64,000 bases of DNA from Rhodopseudomonas julia. GTDB taxonomy: Bacteria; Pseudomonadota; Alphaproteobacteria; Rhizobiales; Afifellaceae. The translations under genes and the position numbers were made by a program. How positions within the stretch are numbered: the stretch's first letter is position 1; each line of letters begins with the position of its first letter. The notes under the pieces were generated by a model. It was not told the origin of the DNA and did not search any database. It saw nothing but the letters and a program-made list of their open reading frames with translations. The stretch lies in NCBI RefSeq assembly GCF_030813515.1, contig NZ_JAUSUK010000001.1, positions 1,488,001-1,552,000 of the forward strand. The letters run 5' to 3'. Below are positions 47,501 to 56,606 of this stretch, one piece after another.

Positions 47501-49449
47501 ACCACGATATCCAGAGCGAGCCTTTCACGGTTGCGGGCGTTGGCGACATGTCGGGGGATGTCTTCGGCAATGGCATGCTTTTGTCGCCGGCAATTCGCCT
47601 CGTTGCCGCTTTCGACCACCGTGACATCTTCATCGATCCCGATCCGGACCTTGAGGTGAGCTTCAAGGAGCGTCAACGGCTGTTCGAAATGCCGCGTTCT
47701 TCTTGGAAGGATTACAACGAGAGCCTTATCTCCAAGGGGGGTGGCGTTTTCTCGCGCCACGACAAAACTGTGCCGCTATCCCCTGAGATCTGCGCACTTC
47801 TTGGGCTTTCGGGCACATCCGCAAGGCCCAACGAGGTGATCCGGGCGATCTTGAAGGCTCCGGTGGATCTTCTCTGGTTCGGCGGCATTGGCACTTATGT
47901 GCGGGCGCCGCACGAGAGCGATGCCGACGTGGGCGACAAGGCGAACGATCAGATTCGTGTCACCTCCGCAGAGCTTGGTGCAAGGGCCGTCGGGGAAGGT
48001 GCCAATCTCGGTATGACACCGCAGGCGCGTGTCGATTACGGCCTGCGTGGCGGACGCTGCAATTCCGACGCGATCGACAATTCCGGCGGCGTCAACTCCT
48101 CCGACCTTGAGGTCAATATCAAGATCGCGCTGGCACCCTCACTGAGGTCGGGCAAGCTGGAGCTGGAGGAGCGCAACCGCTGCCTTTCCGCGATGACCGA
48201 CCAGGTCGCCGACCTCGTCCTGCGCAACAATATCCAACAGACACTGGCCATCAGTCTAGAACAGATGCGTGGCCTCGACGCCCTCGCCAATCAGGCGCGT
48301 TTCATGAACGAACTTGAAGCGGCGGGTCGGCTCGACCGGGCGGTGGAAGTCTTGCCGGACAATTCCACGCTGTCGGAGCGGCAGGCACAGCGCCAGCCGC
48401 TGACCCGGGCGGAGATTGGCGTCCTCTTGTCCTATGCTAAGATCGTTCTCTTCGATGAGCTCGTGGCAAGCGACATCCCCGACGATGAATATCTTGCGCG
48501 CGAACTCTTTCGGTATTTCCCGGAGAACATGCAGGAGCGGTTCGGCGATGAGATTGCCGGCCATCGACTGAGGCGGGAGATCATCGCCACCCAGCTCGCC
48601 AATTCGCTCATCAACCGCGGCGGGCCCACCGCGATCGTTCGGCTGCGTGACCGCACCGGCGCGACGCCAGCGGACATCACCCGCGCTTACACGGCCGTTC
48701 GCGATGCCTTCTCCATGCAGCGTCTGCATGCGGAGCTCGAAGCCCTCGATAATAAGATCGGCGGCCAGCTGCAGCTTGAGCTCTATCTGCGGGTGCAGGA
48801 TGTTCTTCTCGACCGCATCGGCTGGTTCCTGCGCAATGTCGATCTCCGGTCCGGCATTGGTGCAGTGGTCGAGCGTTTTCAGGAGACGCTGGAGGCGCTG
48901 CGGCAATTGCTGCCCGACCTCCTGCCGGAATTCGCCGCAAATGCGGTCAAATCGCGCAAAGCCTGGCTCGTCGAGGCGCAGGTCCCCGACGAGCTTGCCG
49001 AGGAGCTCGCCATCCTTCCCGAACTTGCCAATGCGATCGATGTGGCACTTATCGCGGAGCGCTGCGGACGGCCGATCGAGGCGGCCGCGGCGGCCTATTT
49101 CGAGGTTGCCGATCGCTTCTGCTTCTCCAGGCTTGAGGCGATGATCCTCGCTGTCGAAAGCCCTGATTATTACGAGAATCTGGCGACTGAGAAGGCGCGC
49201 GATCAGCTCGCCTCTGCGCATCGGGTGCTCGCCCTCGACGTTCTCTCCTATGCTAATGGCGGGTTCCCGGACGTCTCCGCCTGGGAAGAGGAATATGGCC
49301 GCAATGTCAGCGCGACCGCAAACCGTGTTGCCGCGATCCTCGCCGATGGCCGTGCGACGACGGCCAAGGCCACCGTCGCGGCGAGCCTCCTTGCCGAGCT
49401 TGCGGAACAACAGATGTCGAAGACATCAGGTTTTGCCGAAAGCCACTGA
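44566..49449 (+). CDS. gdhB: NAD-specific glutamate dehydrogenase, large (GDH180-type)
   Basis: Oxidative deamination of glutamate to 2-oxoglutarate with NAD+. 1,627 residues, the size of the ~180 kDa bacterial class. The N-terminal ~700 residues hold ACT-like regulatory domains (to RTYLVRPATG around 600); the catalytic part runs from about 780 (VHMRFGPVARGGLRWSDR, VKNAVIVPVGAKGGFF, the SGGVNSSDLEVNIK stretch) with a helical C-terminal segment. GAGGAG lies upstream of the ATG. A stable stem-loop follows the stop. The symbol gdhB is used by analogy. Confidence 0.95.
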   Translation: MPDRYEPEKKKRIEEATARLEAEAEEAGMDAAPLKRFAGIFFAHAAGEDIAVYPAESLAGIAKAAFAFIAQRDPDVPKVSLRDIEAADERGRPVTAIDIVGKNRPFIFDSVLGEIQAAGQPIYLVLHPIFEVSRDEAGRLTQFAAAGAESKGRPNRESFLHIEIARLPDEAAKSELEASLKSLLQEVRVSTEDWRAMRDRLRMAIRDYRVDPPELDEDELEEAIALLEWLEDDNFTFLGTREFTYEQDSGGALDHAHGEGLGLLRDPEVKVLRRGAELVTMTPQIQEFLMSPEPLIIMKANVRSRVHRRDHMDYIGVKIFDDNNRVTGELRVVGLFTSSAFTRSVQSIPYIRRKVDQILKRAGFDPFSHSGRTLLNILESFPRTELFQADLSTLYDQAMAVLHLQERPRVRALSRADKFGRFVSVLVYVPRDHYSSDIRAKIGDALAEMYDGRISAAYPAFPEGHLARVHFIVAREARDPETAPVDPDQGEVEARIRTITRTFEDGLREALANAFPQRTELFAEYREAFGREYQAAFTPQDAVEDIRIGRELTDRSVIAAHFHRRIAGGLKRTALRFHHLDAPIPLSRRVPLLENLGFAVVNERTYLVRPATGQAVYIHDMTLAAKDEAGSGEVDPVGDAASRLQDAISAVWAGRADNDGFNALVLSAGITWREAALLRTIGRYLRQTQLPYSLDYIWHTLGRNALLARFLVERFRARFDPAIEDREAAEADAEKALDGPLDRVDSLDEDTILRAYRAVILATKRTDYFQTDAEGAPPLAITIKLKPRDLAFLTPPRPFREIFVHSPQVEGVHMRFGPVARGGLRWSDRPQDFRVEVLGLVKAQQVKNAVIVPVGAKGGFFPRLLPSEGSREEIFEAGRDAYVAFVDRMLALTDDLEGDEVIPPEDVVRHDEDDPYLVVAADKGTATFSDTANAVSEAHGFWLGDAFASGGSAGYDHKEMGITARGAWEAVKRHFREIDHDIQSEPFTVAGVGDMSGDVFGNGMLLSPAIRLVAAFDHRDIFIDPDPDLEVSFKERQRLFEMPRSSWKDYNESLISKGGGVFSRHDKTVPLSPEICALLGLSGTSARPNEVIRAILKAPVDLLWFGGIGTYVRAPHESDADVGDKANDQIRVTSAELGARAVGEGANLGMTPQARVDYGLRGGRCNSDAIDNSGGVNSSDLEVNIKIALAPSLRSGKLELEERNRCLSAMTDQVADLVLRNNIQQTLAISLEQMRGLDALANQARFMNELEAAGRLDRAVEVLPDNSTLSERQAQRQPLTRAEIGVLLSYAKIVLFDELVASDIPDDEYLARELFRYFPENMQERFGDEIAGHRLRREIIATQLANSLINRGGPTAIVRLRDRTGATPADITRAYTAVRDAFSMQRLHAELEALDNKIGGQLQLELYLRVQDVLLDRIGWFLRNVDLRSGIGAVVERFQETLEALRQLLPDLLPEFAANAVKSRKAWLVEAQVPDELAEELAILPELANAIDVALIAERCGRPIEAAAAAYFEVADRFCFSRLEAMILAVESPDYYENLATEKARDQLASAHRVLALDVLSYANGGFPDVSAWEEEYGRNVSATANRVAAILADGRATTAKATVAASLLAELAEQQMSKTSGFAESH

Positions 49450-49454
49450 TGGGG

Positions 49455-49483
49455 GGCAGCGCGGCACGTCTTGCCGCGCTGCC
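49455..49483. terminator. Stem-loop between gdh and the convergent cyclodeaminase gene
   Basis: A perfect 12-base-pair stem GGCAGCGCGGCA/TGCCGCGCTGCC with loop cgtct, placed between two converging genes. The T-run is weak on both strands, so it may act as a bidirectional terminator or an RNA-stabilising hairpin. Confidence 0.6.
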
Positions 49484-49504
49484 TCCGCTAATTTCAGATT
49501 GAGG

Positions 49505-50437
49505 CTACACCGTTTCCGACAGAGCGAGCTGCGCGACCGCGAGGTCCTGAACCGCAATTCCGGTGCTGTCGAAAATCGTCCGCTCGTCTTCGCTTTCGCG
49601 TCCCACGGCCTTGCCGGCCAGGACGTCGAGAAGTGATGAGGCAGTGCCGGATTTCAGGTCGATACGCTGGAACTCGCCGAGCGTTGCAGACTGAACGAGG
49701 TCGTCGTAGAAGAGGCGCGATCGAGCGAGCAAGGACACGGGAAGCTCCTGCTTGCCGGCCGTGTCGGCGCCCATGGCGTTGATATGCTGACCGGCGGGTG
49801 ACCAGTCTTCTGGAAACAGCTCGGCTTGTGACGGCGTGACGGTGATCAAAATGTCGGAGCTGCGCACGGTGTCTTCGCGTTCAGCAACGATGATCTCGAT
49901 TTGCGGATGAGCCTCGGAAAGAACCTCTGCGAGGGCGTTTGCCTGACGATCTTCGGGTCCCCAGATGCGCACCTTTTTGATGTTGCGTACCGTCATGGCG
50001 GCTTCGATCTGGCTTCGGGCCTGCATGCCGGTGCCGAGAATGCCAAGATCCGTGCTGTTGGGGCGTGACAAGGCCCGGATCGCTACAGCGCCGGCTGCGG
50101 CGGTGCGAGCCTCCGTCAGCCAATTGGCTTCCACGCAGGCGAGGGCTTTGCCGCTTGCAGCATCGAACAAGAGTGTCGTCGATTGATGGTTCGTCAAATC
50201 GCTCTTGGCTGCGTTGCCCGGCCAATAGCCGCCGGCCTTTAGCCCCACCAGCGCGAACCTGTCGATCTCGCCGGATTTTACGCCGAAGGTGCCGAGCCCA
50301 CTCGCCAGTCGCTCCCGCACGACAGGCAGATTTCGCGCAGAGCCCTCCGCCACATCACGGAAGGCCGCTGCGACGGCTTCAATGGCGTTCTCCAGGGTGA
50401 CGCAGGTGCGCGCCTGCGTTTCGTTGACGAGACGCAT
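49505..50437 (-). CDS. Ornithine cyclodeaminase / mu-crystallin family dehydrogenase
   Basis: A 310-residue NAD(P)-linked enzyme of the OCD family, whose members include ornithine cyclodeaminase, alanine dehydrogenase and ketimine reductases. The Rossmann LGILGTGMQARSQIEA motif, ANWLTEARTAAAGAVA and HINAMGADTAGKQEL are family features. The ATG at 50437 with AGGAAGAC upstream is chosen; the frame extends 54 codons further through unconserved sequence. It is the last gene of the GntR-opposed cassette, 29 bases after the hydrolase. The true substrate is unknown. Confidence 0.83.
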   Translation of the reverse strand: MRLVNETQARTCVTLENAIEAVAAAFRDVAEGSARNLPVVRERLASGLGTFGVKSGEIDRFALVGLKAGGYWPGNAAKSDLTNHQSTTLLFDAASGKALACVEANWLTEARTAAAGAVAIRALSRPNSTDLGILGTGMQARSQIEAAMTVRNIKKVRIWGPEDRQANALAEVLSEAHPQIEIIVAEREDTVRSSDILITVTPSQAELFPEDWSPAGQHINAMGADTAGKQELPVSLLARSRLFYDDLVQSATLGEFQRIDLKSGTASSLLDVLAGKAVGRESEDERTIFDSTGIAVQDLAVAQLALSETV

Positions 50438-50466
50438 GTGTCTTCCTTGCTTGTTTGGTTTGCCAG

Positions 50467-51318
50467 TCAGGCGACGAGGGCGAGCTTTCGGAGGCGTTCG
50501 AAGAGGAGTTCGCGCTCGTTGTTGTATCTCTCCATGATGGAGAAGTGATTTGCGCCCGGCTCGACGTGGAATTCGGCGCTGGCACCAGCCTTCTGACAAT
50601 GTTCGGCGAACAGTGCCGATTGTGCGATCCAGCCCGGGCTCTCAGCGCTTCCGACGATGATGTCGAGGGCGACATCTGTCCTTGGCCGCATTCTTAGCGG
50701 GCTGACCGATGCGACCTGTTCGGGGCGCAGCCGGATCGCCTCGTTGACGGTGATCTCAAGTACCGGTTGGAGTTCATAGATGCCGCTTATCAGCGCCGCC
50801 GCCGCAAGACCTCCGGGCGTAGGGCCTTCCGATGTGGCCAGCGCGCAGGCGAGAAGGTGGGCTCCGGCGCTGTGGCCTGAGGCGGTGATGCGGGTCTTGT
50901 CGGCGTCGACCTTCTCGGCAAGGGACGGCAGAGCCGCGAGGCATCTCGTCGTTTGTTCGACGATCTCCCGCAGCTCCACCCTTGGGCAGAGGCTGTAATT
51001 GGCGATGACGAGGGAGATGCCAGAGCGAACAAAGGGCTGTGCGAGAAAGCTGTAGTCGCGCTTGTCACGTCCGCGCCAATAGCCGCCGTGCAGGAAGAGG
51101 TGAAGAGGAGTACCTGGACCGGCCGGGAAGATGTCGACCGTTTCGTCATTCCCCTCGCCATAGGAAACGTCGGCGAGATAATCGGGCTGGCTGCTACGTG
51201 CCTCTTCGCTCAGAACTTCGGCGCGCGAATGGTAAGCCTCCACGTCCTCTGTCGAGACGCGGGGGTTGTATTGCCATTCGTGGTCTCGAACGATTGCGCT
51301 CTCCTGGGCTGTCGGCAT
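50467..51318 (-). CDS. Arylformamidase-like alpha/beta hydrolase
   Basis: A 283-residue hydrolase with an oxyanion-hole motif LHLFLHGGYWRGRDK and the nucleophile elbow GHSAGAH; the C-terminal GANHF gives the catalytic His. The N-terminal EWQYNPRV stretch resembles kynurenine formamidases and related amide hydrolases. The ATG overlaps the ABC ATPase stop by one base (TGATG), so it belongs to the transporter operon; it may hydrolyse the imported compound. Confidence 0.8.
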   Translation of the reverse strand: MPTAQESAIVRDHEWQYNPRVSTEDVEAYHSRAEVLSEEARSSQPDYLADVSYGEGNDETVDIFPAGPGTPLHLFLHGGYWRGRDKRDYSFLAQPFVRSGISLVIANYSLCPRVELREIVEQTTRCLAALPSLAEKVDADKTRITASGHSAGAHLLACALATSEGPTPGGLAAAALISGIYELQPVLEITVNEAIRLRPEQVASVSPLRMRPRTDVALDIIVGSAESPGWIAQSALFAEHCQKAGASAEFHVEPGANHFSIMERYNNERELLFERLRKLALVA

Positions 51319-52097
51319 CAGGCGGCTTCTTTCTTTTCCATGAGCAGATCCCAGAGCACACGTCTGTATTCAGCGAATTTGCGGCTTTCGCGGATCTCTT
51401 CGGCGCGTCCGGCACGCGGCCGTTCGATGTCGACGTGGATGACGTTTTCGATGCGACCCGGACGCGCCGACATGACGACGACCCTGTCAGCGAGCATGAT
51501 TGCCTCGTCGATCGAATGCGTGACGAAGAGAACGGTCTTCTGCATCGTCTCAGACAAGGTCAGCATCTCTTCCTGAAGGACTTCGCGTGTCAGAGCATCC
51601 AGGGCGCCGAACGGTTCGTCGAGGAGGAGGATGTCGGGGTCGATCGCCAGCGCTCGGGCGATTCCGACGCGCTGCTGCATGCCTCCAGACATCTGACGAG
51701 GATAGTGATTGCGGAACTTCGAAAGGCCGACCGTTTGCAACGTGTTGGCGATCCGATCCTCGTGTTCATTGCGGGGAACGCCACGTGCGTCCAGGGCGAA
51801 GGCGATGTTCTGGCTTGCGGTCATCCACGGCAGGAGACCGTATTGCTGGAAGACAAAGCCGCGCTCCGGCCCCGGTCCGGTGATTTCGCGCTCGTCCAGC
51901 TTGATCGAGCCGCCGGAGCGGTCTTCCAGCCCCTGTACGATGCGCAGCATCGTCGTCTTTCCGCAGCCACTGGGGCCCACGACGGTGATGAACTCGCCAG
52001 GCTGTACGGTCAGATCGAAGCCGGACAGGGCTTCCACCTCGTTGCCGCGGCGGTCGAGAAAGGTTTTGGAGAGGTTCGCGATCGAAAGAACGGCCAT
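51318..52097 (-). CDS. ABC transporter ATPase, NitT/TauT type
   Basis: A 259-residue ATP-binding subunit. Walker A GPSGCGKTTML, Q-loop VFQQYGLLPWM, signature MSGGMQQRVGIARAL, Walker B ILLLDEPFGALDA and H-loop FVTHSIDEA are intact. It belongs with the permease and binding protein upstream in one operon and is coupled to the hydrolase downstream. Confidence 0.93.
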   Translation of the reverse strand: MAVLSIANLSKTFLDRRGNEVEALSGFDLTVQPGEFITVVGPSGCGKTTMLRIVQGLEDRSGGSIKLDEREITGPGPERGFVFQQYGLLPWMTASQNIAFALDARGVPRNEHEDRIANTLQTVGLSKFRNHYPRQMSGGMQQRVGIARALAIDPDILLLDEPFGALDALTREVLQEEMLTLSETMQKTVLFVTHSIDEAIMLADRVVVMSARPGRIENVIHVDIERPRAGRAEEIRESRKFAEYRRVLWDLLMEKKEAA

Positions 52098-52156
52098 TGA
52101 GTATATCTCCGTAGTCCCCGAAGGGCGGCTTGTTCCGCCCTTCGGGTATTCGGTGT

Positions 52157-53164
52157 TCAGCGCTCGTAGCGCCCAATGTCCTCGAGGACCTCTTGCGTCA
52201 CCGATTGGTCGACGACGCGATCGGCCGGCAGCACTTCGGCTTGCAGGCCCGTGTCGACGTTCAGCTGCTGCATGTATTCGGCCGCATTGTCGCTGATCAG
52301 GCCGTTCGGATCCCAGATGCCCCCTTCAGTGTAGAATTTGTAGAAGGCATCAAGGTCTTCGTCGGAATAGTCAAAATGCTGCTTGGCGACGGCGAGCGCC
52401 TCATCCTTGTTGTCGAAGACGAAGCGGGCCGCGAGCAGTTCCGCCTTGATGAAGCGTTTGAGGACGTCGCGTCTGTTCTCGATCATGTCGTCGCTGGTGT
52501 CCCAAGGGATCATGACGTAATCGGGCAGATCTTTGCCGACGATGGAGAGAAGCTCGGCCTTGCCACTGCGTTCGACCTCGGGCGAAAACGAGGCGACGGT
52601 GGCGTCGACGGAGCCGGAAATCACGGCATTAAGTCGTGCGCTCGACCCTTTGAACGAGACCCAGTTGATGGTGTCGATCTGCTCATCGGTCACTCCTGCT
52701 TTGTGCAGCAAAGCGAGGGTCACGACGTGCGGCAGTGATCCGGGGCTCGAAATAGCAACGTTCTTGCCCGGAAGGTCTTTGATGCTCTCCACCCCGGCTC
52801 CCGGCCGGACCCAGAAGGCATAGTGAAGGCCATTGTGAACGCCCCCGACGGTTTTGACTTTGGCGCCCTTGGCCGCCGCAACGAGGGTCTCCGACATGCC
52901 GGCCTCGATGATGTCGGTCGATCCGGCGATCAGCGTGCGGATGGGGACGGAGCTGTCGGCGATATGTGTGAATTCCACATCGAGATCCTGGTCCGTGTAG
53001 AAGCCTTTATCCTGAGCGACGAATTCGACCAGGTTCAAGAACATCTTGGCGGGGAGGGTCAGCCGAACCGTGTCTGCTGCGTTTGCCGCCGTGGCTCCCA
53101 TAAATCCCGCCGCGAGCGTTGCGGACAAGGCGAGTGACCTTGCCCAACCGAGCGTATATTTCAT
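52157..53164 (-). CDS. ABC transporter substrate-binding protein, NMT1/NitT-TauT type
   Basis: A 335-residue periplasmic protein with signal peptide (residues 1-29, ending ANAA-D). The NMT1/SsuA-like fold is seen in GFYTDQDLDVEF, AAKGAKVKTVGGVH and DLPGKNVAISSPGS. The ATG at 53164, preceded by AGAGGA, is chosen; the frame extends far upstream only through permease-coding sequence on another frame. Ligand class could be an aromatic amide, sulfonate, nitrate or pyrimidine; the neighbours favour a nitrogenous organic compound. Confidence 0.9.
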   Translation of the reverse strand: MKYTLGWARSLALSATLAAGFMGATAANAADTVRLTLPAKMFLNLVEFVAQDKGFYTDQDLDVEFTHIADSSVPIRTLIAGSTDIIEAGMSETLVAAAKGAKVKTVGGVHNGLHYAFWVRPGAGVESIKDLPGKNVAISSPGSLPHVVTLALLHKAGVTDEQIDTINWVSFKGSSARLNAVISGSVDATVASFSPEVERSGKAELLSIVGKDLPDYVMIPWDTSDDMIENRRDVLKRFIKAELLAARFVFDNKDEALAVAKQHFDYSDEDLDAFYKFYTEGGIWDPNGLISDNAAEYMQQLNVDTGLQAEVLPADRVVDQSVTQEVLEDIGRYER

Positions 53165-53208
53165 GCTGTCTGTTCCTCTTGTTGCTTGTGGCGCATTCGG
53201 CCCGGGCG

Positions 53209-54021
53209 CTACCGCCACGAGCCGAGACGCTCCTCCAGCCATTTGACGGCGAAGGTCAGGATGTTGCCGATAATGGCCAGGAGGAAGACCGGGACGAACG
53301 CCTTCGCCGTCTCGAACTGGTTGGTGTAGTTGATGATCAGACCGCCGAGCCCGGCGATCGACGTCAGAAACTCCGCAATGACCATCGCGATGATGCCGCG
53401 ACTCACAGCGAGGCGCATTCCTGAGGCGATGTAGGGCACCGCGGAGGGCATGATGATTCGACGGAAGGTCATCCAGCGCCCCGCTCCAAACGCCTTGCCG
53501 ATGTCGAGGTAACTCTTCTCGACGTTGCGCACGCCCGACAAGGTGTTGATGATCACGGGAAAAATCGAGAAGAGCGCGACGATCACCACTTTCGACAGAA
53601 AGCCGACGCCGACCCAGAGCATGAGCAAAGGAACGAGCGCGATGAGTGGCATCGAGTAGAGCGCGTTGATGTAAGGATCGAGGACGATCTCCGTCGTCCG
53701 ATTCAGTCCCATTGCGACGCCAATCATCACGCCAAGCACAGCTGCGATCGTGAAGCCAACGGCAAAACTCGACATGGATTGCGCCGTGGCGGTGAATAGT
53801 TCGCCATCGGCTGCGAGTGCGTAGGTGGCGGCAAGAACGTCGCTGGGCACGGCGACCAAGAGGGGGTTGCCGTAGCGACCGAAAATTTCCCACGCACCAA
53901 TCAGGATCACCGCGGTGATGATCCTGATCATCGTGTCCCGTGACAGCACCGATTTGCGCTGCCCGGACTTCGGCCGCGACTGCGTCGCTGCCGTTGAGGG
54001 GCTTGAGGGAGCCGAGCTCAT
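53209..54021 (-). CDS. ABC transporter permease, NitT/TauT type
   Basis: A 270-residue inner-membrane permease with about six helices. The ATPase-contact EAA loop is visible (DIGKAFGAGRWMTFRRIIMPSA). The ATG at 54021 has AGAGGATGACAGG just upstream; the open frame continues to 54471 through sequence that also covers the divergent regulator and is not real. It is the first gene of the transporter operon. Confidence 0.92.
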   Translation of the reverse strand: MSSAPSSPSTAATQSRPKSGQRKSVLSRDTMIRIITAVILIGAWEIFGRYGNPLLVAVPSDVLAATYALAADGELFTATAQSMSSFAVGFTIAAVLGVMIGVAMGLNRTTEIVLDPYINALYSMPLIALVPLLMLWVGVGFLSKVVIVALFSIFPVIINTLSGVRNVEKSYLDIGKAFGAGRWMTFRRIIMPSAVPYIASGMRLAVSRGIIAMVIAEFLTSIAGLGGLIINYTNQFETAKAFVPVFLLAIIGNILTFAVKWLEERLGSWR

Positions 54022-54082
54022 CCTGTCATCCTCTAAGACGAGTTTTGTATCTTTTGTGCAAATGGAGACGATCTCAAATTGA

Positions 54083-54105
54083 TTGTCAAACTGTTTGTCA
54101 GACAA
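54083..54105. promoter_or_regulatory. Candidate GntR/FCD operator
   Basis: A near-perfect palindrome TTGTC-a-GACAA (54095-54105), typical of GntR/FCD operators, lies in the 146-base gap between the permease and regulator genes. A further TTGTC half-site (54083-54087) lies 12 bases upstream. The position would let one site control both divergent genes. Confidence 0.6.
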
Positions 54106-54167
54106 GATGACATAACGTTCGATGACGTGTACTTTGCTGCACAGATTGCAAGCGAGGTGATGAAGTC

Positions 54168-54842
54168 GTGAGCAGAATCCAGCGCGTCGTCGCTCCCGTT
54201 CGGGGACAGGCGGAGGAGTTTCTCCGTCGAGCGATCGAAAAGGGTGACTTGCTGCCAGGTCATCGGCTGATCGAACGAGAGATCTGTGAAACCCTCGAAG
54301 TGAGCCGTCCGTTGGTTCGCGAAGCGCTCCGAGCGCTGGAGTCAGATGGACTTGTGCGCCCGCTCCCGCGCGGCGGGATTGCCGTAACCGTGCTGACGGC
54401 GGAAGAGGCGATGCAGATCTACGTGGTTCGACGAGAGGTCGAGGGGTTGGCGGCCTCGCTTTTTGCTTCAACTGCGGGCGAGAAAGAGCGCGTGGAACTG
54501 CAGCGCATCATCTCAGACCTGCACACCACATTCGCTGCGGACGATACCGAAGGGCTTCTCGACGCCAAGAACCGCTTCTATGCGGCACTCTCTGTAGGAT
54601 CTGGAAACAAGGTGTTGCAGGAAATGCTACGCAACCTGCACGGCCGCATCCGGCTCTTGCGCGGGACGTCGCTGTCACGTCCGGGACGGACGGCACAGAT
54701 GGTGGGCGAGCTTTCCGAAATTGCCGATGCGCTTTTGCAGAAGGATGCCGTGAGAGCCCGGCACCTTACGGAAGCGCATATCGACAACGCCTTGAGGGCG
54801 GCGCAAGAGGCACTCCAGGATACCGTCGCCGCCGCCGGATAG
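54168..54842 (+). CDS. GntR-family regulator, FCD subfamily
   Basis: A 224-residue regulator with an N-terminal winged helix (RLIEREICETLEVSRPLVREALRALESDGLVRPL) and a C-terminal FCD effector domain (about 90-215; metal-binding pattern includes NRFYAAL and HLTEAHIDNAL). Start GTG preceded by GAGGTGATGAAG. Divergent from the transporter operon; it probably represses that operon until its substrate appears. Confidence 0.92.
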   Translation: MSRIQRVVAPVRGQAEEFLRRAIEKGDLLPGHRLIEREICETLEVSRPLVREALRALESDGLVRPLPRGGIAVTVLTAEEAMQIYVVRREVEGLAASLFASTAGEKERVELQRIISDLHTTFAADDTEGLLDAKNRFYAALSVGSGNKVLQEMLRNLHGRIRLLRGTSLSRPGRTAQMVGELSEIADALLQKDAVRARHLTEAHIDNALRAAQEALQDTVAAAG

Positions 54843-54891
54843 CATCAACTTGCCGTGCGGCGAGCCTGAGGCGGAGTCGATTTTCGCCGTT

Positions 54892-54925
54892 GCAGGCGGC
54901 TCGCGGGACCCGCCTGCTTTCTTTA
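54892..54925 (+). terminator. Probable terminator of the GntR-family gene
   Basis: Stem GCAGGCGG (54892-54899) with CCGCCTGC (54910-54917), ten-base loop, followed by TTTCTTT. It sits between the regulator and the convergent purH. Confidence 0.6.
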
Positions 54926-54949
54926 CGTTCTGCCTGCCGTTGTCGGTGA

Positions 54950-56554
54950 TCAATGCCGGAAGTGGCGCAGCCCCGTGAACACCATAGCAAGGCCTGCCTC
55001 GTCGGCGGCGTCGATCACCTCCTGGTCGCGCAGTGATCCGCCCGGCTGAATCACGGCCGTTGCACCGGCTTCCGCGGCTGCGAGAAGGCCGTCAGCAAAT
55101 GGGAAAAATGCATCCGAGGCGACGACGGAGCCGCGCGTCAAGGCATCTTCGAGCCCGGCGGCGCGGGTCGCTTCCTGCGCCTTCCAGGCGGCAATGCGGG
55201 CAGAATCGACGCGGCTCATCTGGCCGGCGCCGATGCCGACCGCGGCTCCGTCCTTCGCATAGACAATCGCATTCGACTTCACATGCTTGCAGATGCGGAA
55301 GGCGAAGATGAGATCGGCGAGTTCCTGTTCGGTCGGTTCGCGTTTCGTCACCACTTTGAGATCCGCCAGCTTGACCTGCGCGGCGTCGATCTCCTGGACC
55401 AAAAGACCGCCGGCAATCGACTTCACCATCATGCCTGTCGCCGGCATGGCGGAGCCCGTCAGGAGGACCCGGAGATTGGCCTTCGCCTTGAGGACTTTGA
55501 GCGCCTCCTCGTCGGCGTCAGGCGCGATGACAACCTCTGTAAAGAGAGCTGTGATGGCCTTGGCTGCCGCCTCGTCGAGCTGCCGGTTCGCGGCTACGAC
55601 GCCGCCATAGGCGGAGACTGGGTCGCACATCAGCGCTTTGGCATGAGCTTCCGCCAGCGTGTCGGCGATGGCGACGCCACAGGGATTGGCGTGCTTGATG
55701 ATGGCGATCGCCGGCCTTTCCGGGTCGAGATCGGCGGCGAGCTGGAAGGCAGCGTCAGCGTCGCTCAAATTGTTGTAGGAAAGCGGCTTGCCGTTGACGA
55801 GGCAGGCATTCGCAGCACCTGGCTTGCTCTTGTCGGTCGAATAAAGCGCCGCCTTCTGATGCGGGTTTTCGCCGTAGCGGAGCTCCGATGCGCGCGTCCC
55901 AGCAAACACCATCCGTTCCGGGAACTGCGTTTCCGACTGCTCGGCGAACCAGCTGGAGATGGCCGCGTCATAGGCGCCGGTGCGCGCAAAGGCTTTTGCG
56001 GCAAGCTCGCGGCGTAGTGTCTTGTCAACGCCGCCGGCGGCAACGGCTTCTGCGACGCGCCGATAATCGGCCGGGTCGGTCACGACAGCGACGAAAGCGG
56101 CGTTCTTGGCCGCGGCGCGGATCATTGCGGGTCCGCCGATGTCGATATTTTCGATGATCTCGAGCGGGTCGCTGCTCTTGGCAGCCGTCTCTTCGAACGG
56201 ATAAAGGTTGATCGCGACGAGATCGATCGGCCCAATCCCATGTTCCTGCATTGCGGCCTGGTGCTCGGCGTCGTCGCGGATCGCAAGAATGCCGCCGTGG
56301 ACTGCGGGATGCAGCGTCTTTACGCGCCCATCCATGATTTCCGGAAAACCGGTCACCTCGCTCACGTCCTTGACCGGCAGTCCAGCCTCTTTGAGCGCCC
56401 GGGCCGTGCCGCCGGTCGACAAGATTTCCGCGCCGGCTGCAACGAGCGCCTTGGCGAACTCGACCGCTCCGGTCTTATCGGACAGGGAAATAAGGGCGCG
56501 CTTGACGACAACGCGTTCAGGACCGGAAGAGCCCTTTTTGGAAGAAACCGACAT
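54950..56554 (-). CDS. purH: Bifunctional AICAR transformylase / IMP cyclohydrolase
   Basis: Last two steps of purine synthesis. 534 residues. The N-terminal MGS-like cyclohydrolase domain has [16 protein letters not shown] and [13 protein letters not shown]; the C-terminal transformylase has [21 protein letters not shown], and the ending [10 protein letters not shown]. The ATG at 56554 is preceded by GAGG; the longer frame to 56647 reads through the heparinase intergenic sequence. Confidence 0.96.
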   Translation of the reverse strand: MSVSSKKGSSGPERVVVKRALISLSDKTGAVEFAKALVAAGAEILSTGGTARALKEAGLPVKDVSEVTGFPEIMDGRVKTLHPAVHGGILAIRDDAEHQAAMQEHGIGPIDLVAINLYPFEETAAKSSDPLEIIENIDIGGPAMIRAAAKNAAFVAVVTDPADYRRVAEAVAAGGVDKTLRRELAAKAFARTGAYDAAISSWFAEQSETQFPERMVFAGTRASELRYGENPHQKAALYSTDKSKPGAANACLVNGKPLSYNNLSDADAAFQLAADLDPERPAIAIIKHANPCGVAIADTLAEAHAKALMCDPVSAYGGVVAANRQLDEAAAKAITALFTEVVIAPDADEEALKVLKAKANLRVLLTGSAMPATGMMVKSIAGGLLVQEIDAAQVKLADLKVVTKREPTEQELADLIFAFRICKHVKSNAIVYAKDGAAVGIGAGQMSRVDSARIAAWKAQEATRAAGLEDALTRGSVVASDAFFPFADGLLAAAEAGATAVIQPGGSLRDQEVIDAADEAGLAMVFTGLRHFRH

Positions 56555-56606
56555 GGTGAGCCTCGGGGACGTCGCGAAGAATGGAAGAGCGTCCGGTCTT
56601 AATCCC

